NCBI GenBank assembly: GCA_016935835.1
Contig: JAFGQE010000018.1
Coordinates: 1-52,530, forward strand
Source of the DNA: Clostridia bacterium
Lineage (GTDB): Bacteria; Bacillota; Clostridia; DUPQ01
Length of the DNA stretch: 52,530 bases
Direction: 5' to 3'
The position numbers and the translations under genes were made by a program. Below the pieces are notes generated by a model. It saw nothing but the letters and a program-made list of their open reading frames with translations, was not told where the DNA came from and made no database searches. How positions within the stretch are numbered: position 1 is the first letter of the stretch; each line of letters starts with the position of its first letter. Shown here one piece after another: positions 8,161 to 15,671 of this stretch.

Positions 8161-9111
8161 TCAACTCCATTCAATGAGAACTTTTATGAATTTTCCTGCC
8201 TTTATGCCCTCGATTGCATCCAGATATTCATGCTTTTCGGGTTTGATTCTTTTCTCAACAAGAATATCCGGCCTTATCCTTTTGGAATTGTACAATTCCG
8301 CGACCGCCCTGAGACTTTCCGATCCCAGTATGCCGGGGTTGTATATCGTGGTGTTCGCATCGAACAGCCGGTCCTGTCTTATTCTTATTTCATTTGTGTT
8401 GTAGCTCGAAAATATGAGGATTCGCGGAGCAATCGCACATGCAAGCTGCTGGCCGTTTACACTGCCGGAACATTCAAAGACTATATCGGCGTCAAATGAT
8501 TGACCCGCCTCGTGGGGGAACAAAACCTTCCCCGCTCCTGATTCAAGCGCCTTTGACAATCTCCTGGCATCAATATCCATCGCCGAGATTTCCACCTCCC
8601 CGATGTCCGCCAGAATTTGAATGGTGCAAAGTCCCATTGCCCCCATGCCTATGACAAGCACTTTCCTGCCGGCGTACTCATTTTTATTCAGCGGTGTCAT
8701 CGCACAGTGGCGGGCGCATCCGTACATTTCCATGACTGCTGCTTCCGCCGGGTTCCTTCCATCCGGGAATATGCGGGCGATATCATTTTGATTCCTGTTT
8801 ACATACGACCTGTGGCAGGGCTCTCCCCCGTGTCCGGTCATAATGACATAATCCCCCGTTGAAAATCCGGTTGTGCTTTTCCCTGCCCTGACAACGGTTC
8901 CGACGGCCTCATGTCCCGGCTCCCCTGTTTCCATCGGATATCCCGACCCATATCCATTTGCATATCCTCCCCGGAAACTCCTGAGTTCGGAAGAATTGCA
9001 CAAGGACGAGGCGATTATCCTTATTCCAACGCAGCCCTCCTCCGGGTCCTTCTCTTCGATTTCAATGAATTCCGGGTTTCCCGGACCCATGTATCTGATT
9101 GCGCTTTCCAT
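8161..9111 (-). CDS. zinc-type medium-chain dehydrogenase/reductase
   Basis: A 316-residue MDR-family alcohol/polyol dehydrogenase. Visible features are 'SSLCNSSELRSFRGG', supplying the catalytic-zinc Cys, then 'GEPGHEAVGTVV' with the GHE motif. The coenzyme-binding loop is 'VLVIGMGAMGLCTIQI', followed by 'DIDARRL', where Asp suggests NAD preference. The four-cysteine structural zinc lobe of classical ADHs is absent or reduced, and the protein is about 30 residues shorter than typical members. GGGGGAGG precedes the ATG. A TATAAT element on the minus strand (plus 9153-9158) lies upstream. It forms a two-gene operon with the isomerase and is divergent from dctPQM, so it probably oxidises a sugar acid or polyol brought in by the transporter (inference). 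Confidence 0.85.
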   Translation of the reverse strand: MESAIRYMGPGNPEFIEIEEKDPEEGCVGIRIIASSLCNSSELRSFRGGYANGYGSGYPMETGEPGHEAVGTVVRAGKSTTGFSTGDYVIMTGHGGEPCHRSYVNRNQNDIARIFPDGRNPAEAAVMEMYGCARHCAMTPLNKNEYAGRKVLVIGMGAMGLCTIQILADIGEVEISAMDIDARRLSKALESGAGKVLFPHEAGQSFDADIVFECSGSVNGQQLACAIAPRILIFSSYNTNEIRIRQDRLFDANTTIYNPGILGSESLRAVAELYNSKRIRPDILVEKRIKPEKHEYLDAIEGIKAGKFIKVLIEWS

Positions 9112-9194
9112 CTTGCCTCCCCCGTATGAACGTTCCTGCCGTCCCCTATATCATTATAGTTCAAATAACCGTTTTCAACACCCCGAAACGCAAG

Positions 9195-9223
9195 TTGACA
9201 TGCAGCCGGTACATATATATAAT
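9195..9223 (+). promoter_or_regulatory. consensus sigma-A promoter of the TRAP transporter operon
   Basis: TTGACA (9195-9200), a 17-base spacer and TATAAT (9218-9223) match both consensus hexamers perfectly. The leader to the dctP ATG is about 90 bases. The divergent minus-strand -10 is only about 40 bases away, so a shared regulator is plausible; no clear operator palindrome was seen. Confidence 0.85.
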
Positions 9224-9320
9224 TTTACGAAAAGACGCCCGGATGAAATTTGTCGGCTAAAGTCCTTTTTATCCTTTTTTATTCACTTTGAGGCGGCTTT
9301 TTAATAATCGGGGGTGTTTT

Positions 9321-10367
9321 ATGAAATATTCAGCCAGGCGCATACCGGTGCTGCTTCTTGCGGCGATACTGCTTTTTGCAATGGTTTCCTGCTCGAATCC
9401 CGGCAATCAGGCAAGCGAAACATATGAGTTCAGCCTTGCCCACTTTTTCCCGGGGACACACCCGGCTGAAACCGAATTCATAAAGGGCTGGGCGGAAAGA
9501 ATCAATTCCGCCACGGACGGACGCGTAACAATCACAAGCTATCCGGGCGGAACCCTTCTTGGTGCGGACGCCATATATAACGGGGTTGTAGAAGGAGTGG
9601 CCGACATGGGCCTTTCATGCTTTTCATACACCCGCGGGCGTTTTCCGGTCCTGGAGGTTTTCGAGCTTCCCGGCATCATATATGACAATTCGAAATCCGC
9701 CAGTGAAGTGGCGTGGGAAGGCATAAAGCAGCTGAATCCGGAGGAAGTGCAGGATACAAAGCTTCTGATGGTCATCGCCACGGGCCCCGGCGATCTTTTC
9801 ACAACGGTTCCTGTAAGAACCCTTGAGGACATGAGCGGGCTTGAAATAAGGGCCACCGGCCTCAGTGCGAAAACCATCGGGGCATTGGGAGGAATACCCG
9901 TGGGAATGCCTCAGTCGGATGCATATGAAGCACTTTCCAAGGGCATAGTCAAGGGAAACCTGTCCCCTGTTGAAGTTCTCAAGGGCTGGAAACATGCGGA
10001 AGTCACCGATTACCTCACAAAGACACCGTTTCTTTACAATACCCTTTTCTTTGTAACCATGAATCTTGAGAAGTGGAACTCGCTTCCCGGGGAAATTCAA
10101 CGGATAATCGTGGAAACCACGGAAGCTTTCCACGAAGAAGTGGGCATCGGCCTATGGGACCGTCAGAACGATGAAGGCCTTTCCTTTGCGGTGGATGAGC
10201 AGGGAATGGAAGTGATTGACCTTTCACAAGAAGAAGCTGCGCGCTGGATTGAAAAGGTGTCTCCCATTCAGGATGAATATCAATCCGTACTGTCTTCGCT
10301 TGGAATAGAAGAAGACGTCCTGGGCCTGGTTAAATCCCTGGCGGACAAATATAATGACATTTATTGA
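9321..10367 (+). CDS. dctP: TRAP transporter solute-binding lipoprotein (DctP)
   Basis: A 348-residue extracytoplasmic binding protein of the TRAP type. The signal peptide ends in lipobox MVSC with Cys24, as expected for a lipid-anchored receptor in a Gram-positive cell. The mature protein starts with the DctP hallmark 'EFSLAHFFPGTHPAE', contains 'YPGGTLLG', 'VADMGLSCFSYT' and the ligand-binding stretch 'GLEIRATG'. The Arg of this motif normally contacts a carboxylate, so the ligand is probably an organic or sugar acid. ATG at 9321 is preferred over an in-frame TTG at 9288 because GGGGTG precedes it and the signal peptide then has normal length. First gene of the dctPQM operon. Confidence 0.92.
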   Translation: MKYSARRIPVLLLAAILLFAMVSCSNPGNQASETYEFSLAHFFPGTHPAETEFIKGWAERINSATDGRVTITSYPGGTLLGADAIYNGVVEGVADMGLSCFSYTRGRFPVLEVFELPGIIYDNSKSASEVAWEGIKQLNPEEVQDTKLLMVIATGPGDLFTTVPVRTLEDMSGLEIRATGLSAKTIGALGGIPVGMPQSDAYEALSKGIVKGNLSPVEVLKGWKHAEVTDYLTKTPFLYNTLFFVTMNLEKWNSLPGEIQRIIVETTEAFHEEVGIGLWDRQNDEGLSFAVDEQGMEVIDLSQEEAARWIEKVSPIQDEYQSVLSSLGIEEDVLGLVKSLADKYNDIY

Positions 10368-10379
10368 TCAGGGAGAATC

Positions 10380-10871
10380 ATGCTCAGTAAGATAGAAGGC
10401 TTTATAAAACATACCGCATCCTTATTCAACAAGATAGCCGGGGCCTCAATTGTCCTGGCTATGCTTCTTGTGGTTACAAATGTCCTTATGCGGGCAATAT
10501 TCAAAAAGCCAATACTTGGAACCTATGAATTCACCGGGTTTCTTTCCGTGCTTATAATCAGCTTTGGACTTGCTTACTGTCTTTTGATAAACGCCCATAT
10601 AGCCATGGACTTTATATTCGACAAGTTCGGACCAAGGCTCGGCAACCCGCTGGAAATTTTCATCAGTTCGATTTCCTTTGCATTTATGTCCGTATTCACC
10701 TTTAGAATATTTGTATACGCATCACGTATAGCTGCAAGCAACCAGCTTTCCCCCACTACACGCACTCCCTTTCATATTTTCATTTATATCATGGGTGTTT
10801 GTTTCGCAATGCTCTGCCTTGTATATTTGATAAAAATCAAAGAAGCGGTCGGAAAGGCAAGGGTAAAATGA
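10380..10871 (+). CDS. dctQ: TRAP transporter small permease (DctQ)
   Basis: A 163-residue membrane protein with four predicted transmembrane helices. It contains the DctQ-type segment 'RAIFKKPILGTYEFTGFL', in which the Glu is conserved in the family, and ends in a short basic tail. It forms the membrane complex with DctM that couples solute uptake to the Na+ or H+ gradient. The ATG is preceded by CAGGGAG. It starts 12 bases after dctP and overlaps the dctM start by 4 bases. Confidence 0.9.
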   Translation: MLSKIEGFIKHTASLFNKIAGASIVLAMLLVVTNVLMRAIFKKPILGTYEFTGFLSVLIISFGLAYCLLINAHIAMDFIFDKFGPRLGNPLEIFISSISFAFMSVFTFRIFVYASRIAASNQLSPTTRTPFHIFIYIMGVCFAMLCLVYLIKIKEAVGKARVK

Positions 10872-12175
10872 GTCCTGAAATAATAGGTCTTCTCGGAATA
10901 ATCCTGCTTCTTGCCCTGATTGCATTAAAAATGCCTATATCATTTGCGATGCTGTTCACCGGCCTCCTGGGCTTTTCGCTTCTTACATCCTGGTCCTCGG
11001 CGTTCAGCATGGCAACCGCAGAGGTTTATTCGACCTTCTCATCATATTCCCTCAGTGTTATTCCAATGTTCGTGTGGATGGGTTTCATCGCCTATTATTC
11101 GGGGGTAGGAACCAGCCTTTATAAATTCGCCTACAGATTGATAGGACATTGGCCTGGAGGGCTCGCAATAGCAACCCAGGCGGCCTGCGCCATGTTCGGC
11201 GCCATCTGCGGATCAAACACCGCGACGGCTGCCACCATGGGGGCCATCGCCCTGCCGGAAATGAAAAAATACAGATATGACGACTCCCTGTCTTCGGCAA
11301 GCGTTGCCGCGGGAGGTGCCTTGGGAGTACTGATTCCCCCGAGTGTCATTTTCATAATATACGGAATCGCATCCGAACAATCCATCGGCAAACTTTTCAC
11401 AGCCGGCATAATCCCGGGCATACTCCTGACATTGCTGTATATGGCTACCATATATATTCTGGTAAAACGCAATCCGTCTCTTGGCCCCGCGGGTCCCCGC
11501 GCCACATGGAGCGAAAGATTTGAATCGCTTGGGAACGGACTGTTCGAAGTCATTGTGACATTCTGCATATCCATAGGCGGCCTCCTTCTCGGCTGGTTCA
11601 CTCCAACCGAAGCCGGCGCCGTAGGAGCCGCCAGCATACTGGTCATAACAATTGTCAGAAAGAGACTGACTCTTTCCGGTTTCAAGAAATCCCTGATGGA
11701 CACAACCAGGACAACCGCAATGATAATGATGATGGTTGCGGGTGCGACCGTGTTCGGCCGTTTCATGGCCGTAAGCCGTCTTCCGTTCGCGCTTGCAAAC
11801 TGGGCAACCGAACTTAACCTTCCTCCTTTTGGCATAATGATTGTCATTCTTCTGATTTATTTTGTCCTTGGCTGCATAATAGACGCCCTGGCCCTCATTC
11901 TTCTGACCATTCCGATATTCTTCCCGGTTGCCGTCACTGTTCTTGGATACGATCCAATCTGGTTCGGCGTTGTAATCGTTCTTGTTGTCGCAATGGGTGT
12001 CATAACTCCTCCGGTCGGAATGAATGTTTTCATCATCAAGGGGGTGGCCGGGGATATCCCCACGGAAACTATATTCAAGGGAATCTGGCCATTCCTTGTC
12101 GCATTGTTCGTTTGTCTTGGAATTCTTCTTGCATTCCCGCAGATCGTTACTTTTCTGCCCGATTTAATATACTGA
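10868..12175 (+). CDS. dctM: TRAP transporter large permease (DctM)
   Basis: A 435-residue polytopic permease with about 12 transmembrane helices. Typical DctM signatures are 'PMFVWMGFIAYYSG', 'AICGSNTATAATMGAIALPEM', 'GGALGVLIPPSVIFIIYG', 'GWFTPTEAGAVGA' and 'GVITPPVGMNVFIIKG'. It forms the translocation channel. ATG at 10868 overlaps the dctQ stop (ATGA) and matches the family N-terminus; the frame is open further upstream but lies inside dctQ. It is the last gene of dctPQM, followed by a gap of about 80 bases. Confidence 0.93.
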   Translation: MSPEIIGLLGIILLLALIALKMPISFAMLFTGLLGFSLLTSWSSAFSMATAEVYSTFSSYSLSVIPMFVWMGFIAYYSGVGTSLYKFAYRLIGHWPGGLAIATQAACAMFGAICGSNTATAATMGAIALPEMKKYRYDDSLSSASVAAGGALGVLIPPSVIFIIYGIASEQSIGKLFTAGIIPGILLTLLYMATIYILVKRNPSLGPAGPRATWSERFESLGNGLFEVIVTFCISIGGLLLGWFTPTEAGAVGAASILVITIVRKRLTLSGFKKSLMDTTRTTAMIMMMVAGATVFGRFMAVSRLPFALANWATELNLPPFGIMIVILLIYFVLGCIIDALALILLTIPIFFPVAVTVLGYDPIWFGVVIVLVVAMGVITPPVGMNVFIIKGVAGDIPTETIFKGIWPFLVALFVCLGILLAFPQIVTFLPDLIY

Positions 12176-12254
12176 CCGGGCATTGAATAAATCGCTTATT
12201 TGCGCCATTTGATGAAAAAGGTTAAAATTAATTAAAGTTATCGGCCGAAAGGAA

Positions 12255-13154
12255 ATGTTTACGGTTATGACAGTTTTTTCATCAAATATATTCGTCATGT
12301 CTACCGTTGCCCCGGGCTTCGCTATTTTTGACAGCGGTTTTCTCATAACTGTTGCAATAATTATCTTTGCCGGTCTTTTTATCGCATTTATCAACCATAT
12401 GAAAATAGATAAATGCATTAAAAGCTTTCGTTCCGATATCATCGCCGTTTACCTTGCAAGCGGAGAAATCATCAAGGGCAGGCTTGATGTGGAGAATACG
12501 GGGGTTGAACTGATATTTGACCTTCCTTTGGACAATACAAGGAGAAGCCATATATTATATAAGGACGAGTATGACCAGATAAGGTTTTTCGTCAGGTTCC
12601 ATTCCGACCTGGATGCCCGAAGGCACAAGAAACGGATGACTGTCATGAAGAAGACATACCATCCGAACATACTCCGTCGAATCCTTAGATCCATTGGAAT
12701 TTTCTTCAAGATTATTCGCGATTCGCTGATGGATATCTTCATGGCTTTCTCAGGCCGCATGAAGACTGCAAATCCTGCATACGCATCCAACGAGGCTTAT
12801 CTGGCAAAGGCAAACCGGGAAGCTGTTTCCTCGGTGGACACGGCACACAATCCCATTTTGGAAAAATATATAGGCAACAAGGTTGTCTGTTCGCATACCT
12901 TCAATGGCCGGCAATATGATGTCAGGGGAATCCTGAAGGATTATTCCGGATTTTATCTGGAGCTTCTTGATGCGGAGTTCATTGCAGAGGATATCGCTAT
13001 CTCTGCGGCGGACCTTGTTCTTCCGAGGAGTCAGAACAAAGTCAGGGGTCTAGGCGAAGAGACATTCAGGGTGGCCGTTTTAAAAAAAGATTTTAGATTG
13101 AATTTATATAAAAAAAGGATCAAAAAGTCTTCCCATGACCGGATTGCCCAATGA
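12255..13154 (+). CDS. uncharacterised membrane-anchored protein with two beta-rich modules
   Basis: I do not recognise this 299-residue protein. One transmembrane helix lies at about residues 26-47; the rest is predicted cytoplasmic and basic. Two short segments look alike in pattern: 'IIAVYLASGEIIKGRLDV' near residue 62 and 'KVVCSHTFNGRQYDVRGIL' near residue 213, each a small beta module followed by acidic residues. They may be Sm- or PRC-like barrels, but this is a guess. An AAAGGA motif is close to the ATG; an in-frame ATG at 12267 is an alternative start. It stands alone between the TRAP operon and another small membrane gene. Confidence 0.7.
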   Translation: MFTVMTVFSSNIFVMSTVAPGFAIFDSGFLITVAIIIFAGLFIAFINHMKIDKCIKSFRSDIIAVYLASGEIIKGRLDVENTGVELIFDLPLDNTRRSHILYKDEYDQIRFFVRFHSDLDARRHKKRMTVMKKTYHPNILRRILRSIGIFFKIIRDSLMDIFMAFSGRMKTANPAYASNEAYLAKANREAVSSVDTAHNPILEKYIGNKVVCSHTFNGRQYDVRGILKDYSGFYLELLDAEFIAEDIAISAADLVLPRSQNKVRGLGEETFRVAVLKKDFRLNLYKKRIKKSSHDRIAQ

Positions 13155-13193
13155 TGCGCCATATGGCCGGATAATAATACCGGGGGTGATAAT

Positions 13194-13574
13194 ATGCAAT
13201 ATTCAAGGTTTTGCTCTTTCTTTGCCCTGATTGCAGGGCTATTGATGATCTTCATGTGGCTGTTCTTTATCTTTGCAGGCATGGTTCCGGAATTCGCTGT
13301 CCGGCCTGCGGAAATAACCCTCCATCTTATTGCTGAATTTACAACCGCGCTTGCACTTGCCGCAAGCGGAATATTAATGTTAAGAAAACATCTTTCCGCC
13401 CGCTGGCTGTTTCCATTTTCAACCGGCATGCTGATGTACACAATAATCGTAAGCCCCGGTTATTATATTCAGTCCGGTGATTACATTTTTGTTTTGATGT
13501 TCGGTATTCTGATTGTGCTTTCATTTGTATGTCTGGTCATTCATGCAAAGGCTTTATCCAAAAAACATTTATGA
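13194..13574 (+). CDS. small four-helix membrane protein, unknown function
   Basis: A 126-residue hydrophobic protein with four predicted transmembrane helices (about 5-28, 40-60, 70-86 and 93-117) and very short loops. No family was recognised. GGGGGTG lies upstream of the ATG. It follows the preceding unknown membrane gene by about 40 bases and precedes the DNA glycosylase by 21 bases, all on the same strand, but nothing links their functions. Confidence 0.65.
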   Translation: MQYSRFCSFFALIAGLLMIFMWLFFIFAGMVPEFAVRPAEITLHLIAEFTTALALAASGILMLRKHLSARWLFPFSTGMLMYTIIVSPGYYIQSGDYIFVLMFGILIVLSFVCLVIHAKALSKKHL

Positions 13575-13595
13575 AAATACCATCGAAAACATCAT

Positions 13596-14144
13596 TTGCA
13601 CATGGCTGAATCAATGCGGCAAACAGTATTATTTGTTAATTGCGAGGATGAGCGTTTGGAAAACATCCATGGTTTCCCGCCAATAATCGGAGATGCGAGC
13701 CGGATTCTGATCCTCGGTTCGATGCCCGGCGCGGAATCGCTTCGCCGGTCTGAGTACTATGCGCATCCCCGGAATGCATTCTGGCCGGTAATATATGGTC
13801 TTCATGGACGTATTCCTGATGCAGATTACAATGACAGGAAGTCCTTCCTGATTTCCATCGGACTGGCTCTTTGGGATGTCGTTGAATCATGCGAGAGAAA
13901 AGGAAGTTCCGATTCGGCTATAAAAAACATCGTTTACAATGATTTCACTTTTTTCTTCGGTGCACATCCGAAAATATGGCATGTGTGCTTCAATGGAAGG
14001 AAAGCGGAGGCTCTCTTCCTTTCCCGGTTTAGAGATGATTTTCCCGGGTTGACTTACACCCGCCTGGGTTCGACAAGCCCGGCACATGCCGTAAGGATGG
14101 ATTCCCGGCTTGAGGACTGGCGAAAGCTGCTATTGCCGGTATAA
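13596..14144 (+). CDS. DNA-deoxyinosine (hypoxanthine) glycosylase of the uracil-DNA glycosylase superfamily
   Basis: A 182-residue base-excision repair enzyme. The N-terminal motif 'LILGSMPGAESLRRSEYYAHPRNAFW' (read in two parts: GSMPGAESL and YYAHPRNAFW) is the signature of the hypoxanthine-DNA glycosylase branch of the UDG superfamily. The C-terminal active-site motif appears as 'RLGSTSPAHA', corresponding to the LPSTSPA motif of the branch. It is expected to remove deaminated purines or uracil from DNA. The start is uncertain: ATG codons at 13596, 13602 and 13614 are all possible and none has a clear Shine-Dalgarno site. It converges with the isomerase-like gene, 25 bases apart. Confidence 0.85.
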   Translation: MHMAESMRQTVLFVNCEDERLENIHGFPPIIGDASRILILGSMPGAESLRRSEYYAHPRNAFWPVIYGLHGRIPDADYNDRKSFLISIGLALWDVVESCERKGSSDSAIKNIVYNDFTFFFGAHPKIWHVCFNGRKAEALFLSRFRDDFPGLTYTRLGSTSPAHAVRMDSRLEDWRKLLLPV

Positions 14145-14169
14145 ACACATATGAATGGAGGATGAACTC

Positions 14170-15546
14170 TCATCCGTCGAATTCAATGCCATCGATAAAT
14201 TTACAGGCTTCCATAAGCACATCATGGTATTTGCCATATATGCATGAAGTATGGTGTATGTACGGTCCATCGATGACTTTCTTTTCAAATTCCTTCCAGC
14301 CGGCCATCTCAACCCACACATATGTATTTTGGGTGAAAGGACCCTGTATTGTGGAAGCTTCCTTGGCCAGCAGCCTGTATTCCCGGTCTTCCCCGTCGAA
14401 CCTTACTATCGTTATATCCCCGTCCCTTAGTTTCCAGTGCGCCATCCCGGGTTTGAATCCGGGAAGTATCCAGTGTCCGGCAAGCTTTCCGCTGCAGGCG
14501 GGGTCCTTCAGGCTCAGGGGAAATGCATCGTGCCACAGCAAAAGCCCGTTTTCGTTATCCGGGTGCCGTATGGTCAGGTCCGCGAAAAAAGACGGCTTTG
14601 AGCCCAGGCCTGCAGCTTCCGCAATTACGGAACTTATTGCGCCATGTATATCGCTTTCACAGACACAGGGGATGCCGCTGTCTGAAACAAGGGCCATCGC
14701 AAAGCTTATGCAGGCCCCGAGTTCTTCGATTATAGTCATAAATGACTCGACTGCAATTGCCGACAACCTGTTTTCCCTGGCAAACTCCAACAAAACATCC
14801 CTGAGGGCCAGAACGTTTGTAATCGCATCCCCTGACATTTCCGAGATATCAATTTCATTCGCCCATCTCTTGCTTTCCTCAATGTATTCATTCCTGCTTT
14901 CACCGGCTTTTTGTTTTGTAAGCATTATTACCCTTGCAAGGTCGATTGGCAGGACCTCGATTCCAAATCTGCGCAGCAGTTCGCTTTCGTTTATTATCGT
15001 GCTCCAAAAAAAGTCTATCCGGTTCCCGGCCATGCCTATCCTGCAGTTTTTGAATTTCCTTACTACATTGGAGGCCCTTATGAACCTGTCAAGGCCTTTT
15101 TCGAAAGCCCGGTCGTCAATGCTGCAATTCTCAATATATGAAAACTTAACGCCAAGCTTTTTCAATACCTTGCTTGTCGCAAACATTCCGCAAAGCGAGT
15201 CCCGCAGCCTTGTTCCATCCTCAAGCGGAGCCCCGTCCCGGGGGCCCCATAGCAAAACGGGCGCCCCGATATCCCTCGCGATCAAACCAGCGGCGCTTTC
15301 AGTGCCAAAATTGCAATGAGGCATGAACAAACAATCAATTTGCGATCTTTTGAAAAATTCTAAAACGAGCCCGGCGTCTTCATATGTCCTTACGATGCCG
15401 TCTTTTAAAATATCGTCAAGTCCAATATAATTGATTCCCATGGCTGTCATTTTTGATTCAATCAAGGCTTTTTGTTTCTTTGCATCCTCATGGCTGAACA
15501 CAAACTTGCCTATTGGGCAGAATCCCATCTTAATCTGATTGTACAT
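14170..15546 (-). CDS. L-fucose/L-arabinose isomerase-like protein
   Basis: A 458-residue protein of the FucI/AraA-type ketol isomerase superfamily. The motif 'CLFMPHCNFGTESAAGLI' near residue 77 is the family's N-terminal substrate/metal strand, and 'AIAVESFMTIIEELG' plus 'VCESDIHGAISSVIAEAAG' supply the usual acidic metal ligands (Glu and Asp). The conserved 'HHTS' histidines appear near the C-terminus. These enzymes convert aldoses to ketoses with Mn2+; the sugar is not identifiable here. ATG at 15546 is chosen because GGGGAGGG lies 5-6 bases upstream on the minus strand; eight extra in-frame codons upstream are not needed. No other sugar catabolic genes adjoin it. Confidence 0.82.
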   Translation of the reverse strand: MYNQIKMGFCPIGKFVFSHEDAKKQKALIESKMTAMGINYIGLDDILKDGIVRTYEDAGLVLEFFKRSQIDCLFMPHCNFGTESAAGLIARDIGAPVLLWGPRDGAPLEDGTRLRDSLCGMFATSKVLKKLGVKFSYIENCSIDDRAFEKGLDRFIRASNVVRKFKNCRIGMAGNRIDFFWSTIINESELLRRFGIEVLPIDLARVIMLTKQKAGESRNEYIEESKRWANEIDISEMSGDAITNVLALRDVLLEFARENRLSAIAVESFMTIIEELGACISFAMALVSDSGIPCVCESDIHGAISSVIAEAAGLGSKPSFFADLTIRHPDNENGLLLWHDAFPLSLKDPACSGKLAGHWILPGFKPGMAHWKLRDGDITIVRFDGEDREYRLLAKEASTIQGPFTQNTYVWVEMAGWKEFEKKVIDGPYIHHTSCIYGKYHDVLMEACKFIDGIEFDG

Positions 15547-15606
15547 AAGCCCTCCCCTGCGCATATTCACCTGCGGATCCTGATACCATTATGTTGCCTC
15601 TCACCG

Positions 15607-15618
15607 CTTGCGCGCAAG
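15607..15618. promoter_or_regulatory. 12-bp perfect palindrome in a divergent promoter region
   Basis: CTTGCGCGCAAG lies midway between the minus-strand isomerase-like gene and the plus-strand sensor kinase. On the minus strand it overlaps a candidate -35 (TTGCGC) that is 18 bases from CATAAT, so it could be a repressor operator for the isomerase gene. Confidence 0.4.
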
Positions 15619-15624
15619 GGTAAA

Positions 15625-15653
15625 TTGCATATGCGTTGCTTTGGTCATATAAT
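15625..15653 (+). promoter_or_regulatory. sigma-A-like promoter of the PAS sensor kinase gene
   Basis: TTGCAT (15625-15630), 17-base spacer, TATAAT (15648-15653); about 18 bases before the kinase ATG with AGGAG between. Confidence 0.65.
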
Positions 15654-15671
15654 GTTATCAGGAGTTGCGCA

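Noticed and set aside
9288-9320. Upstream TTG start for dctP
   Set aside because: It would add charged residues before the lipoprotein signal and lacks a Shine-Dalgarno site; ATG 9321 has GGGGTG upstream.
14162-15319. Long plus-strand open frame (about 385 codons) antisense to the isomerase-like gene
   Set aside because: Ser/Pro/Leu-rich shadow of the real minus-strand gene, no start signals and no recognisable motif.
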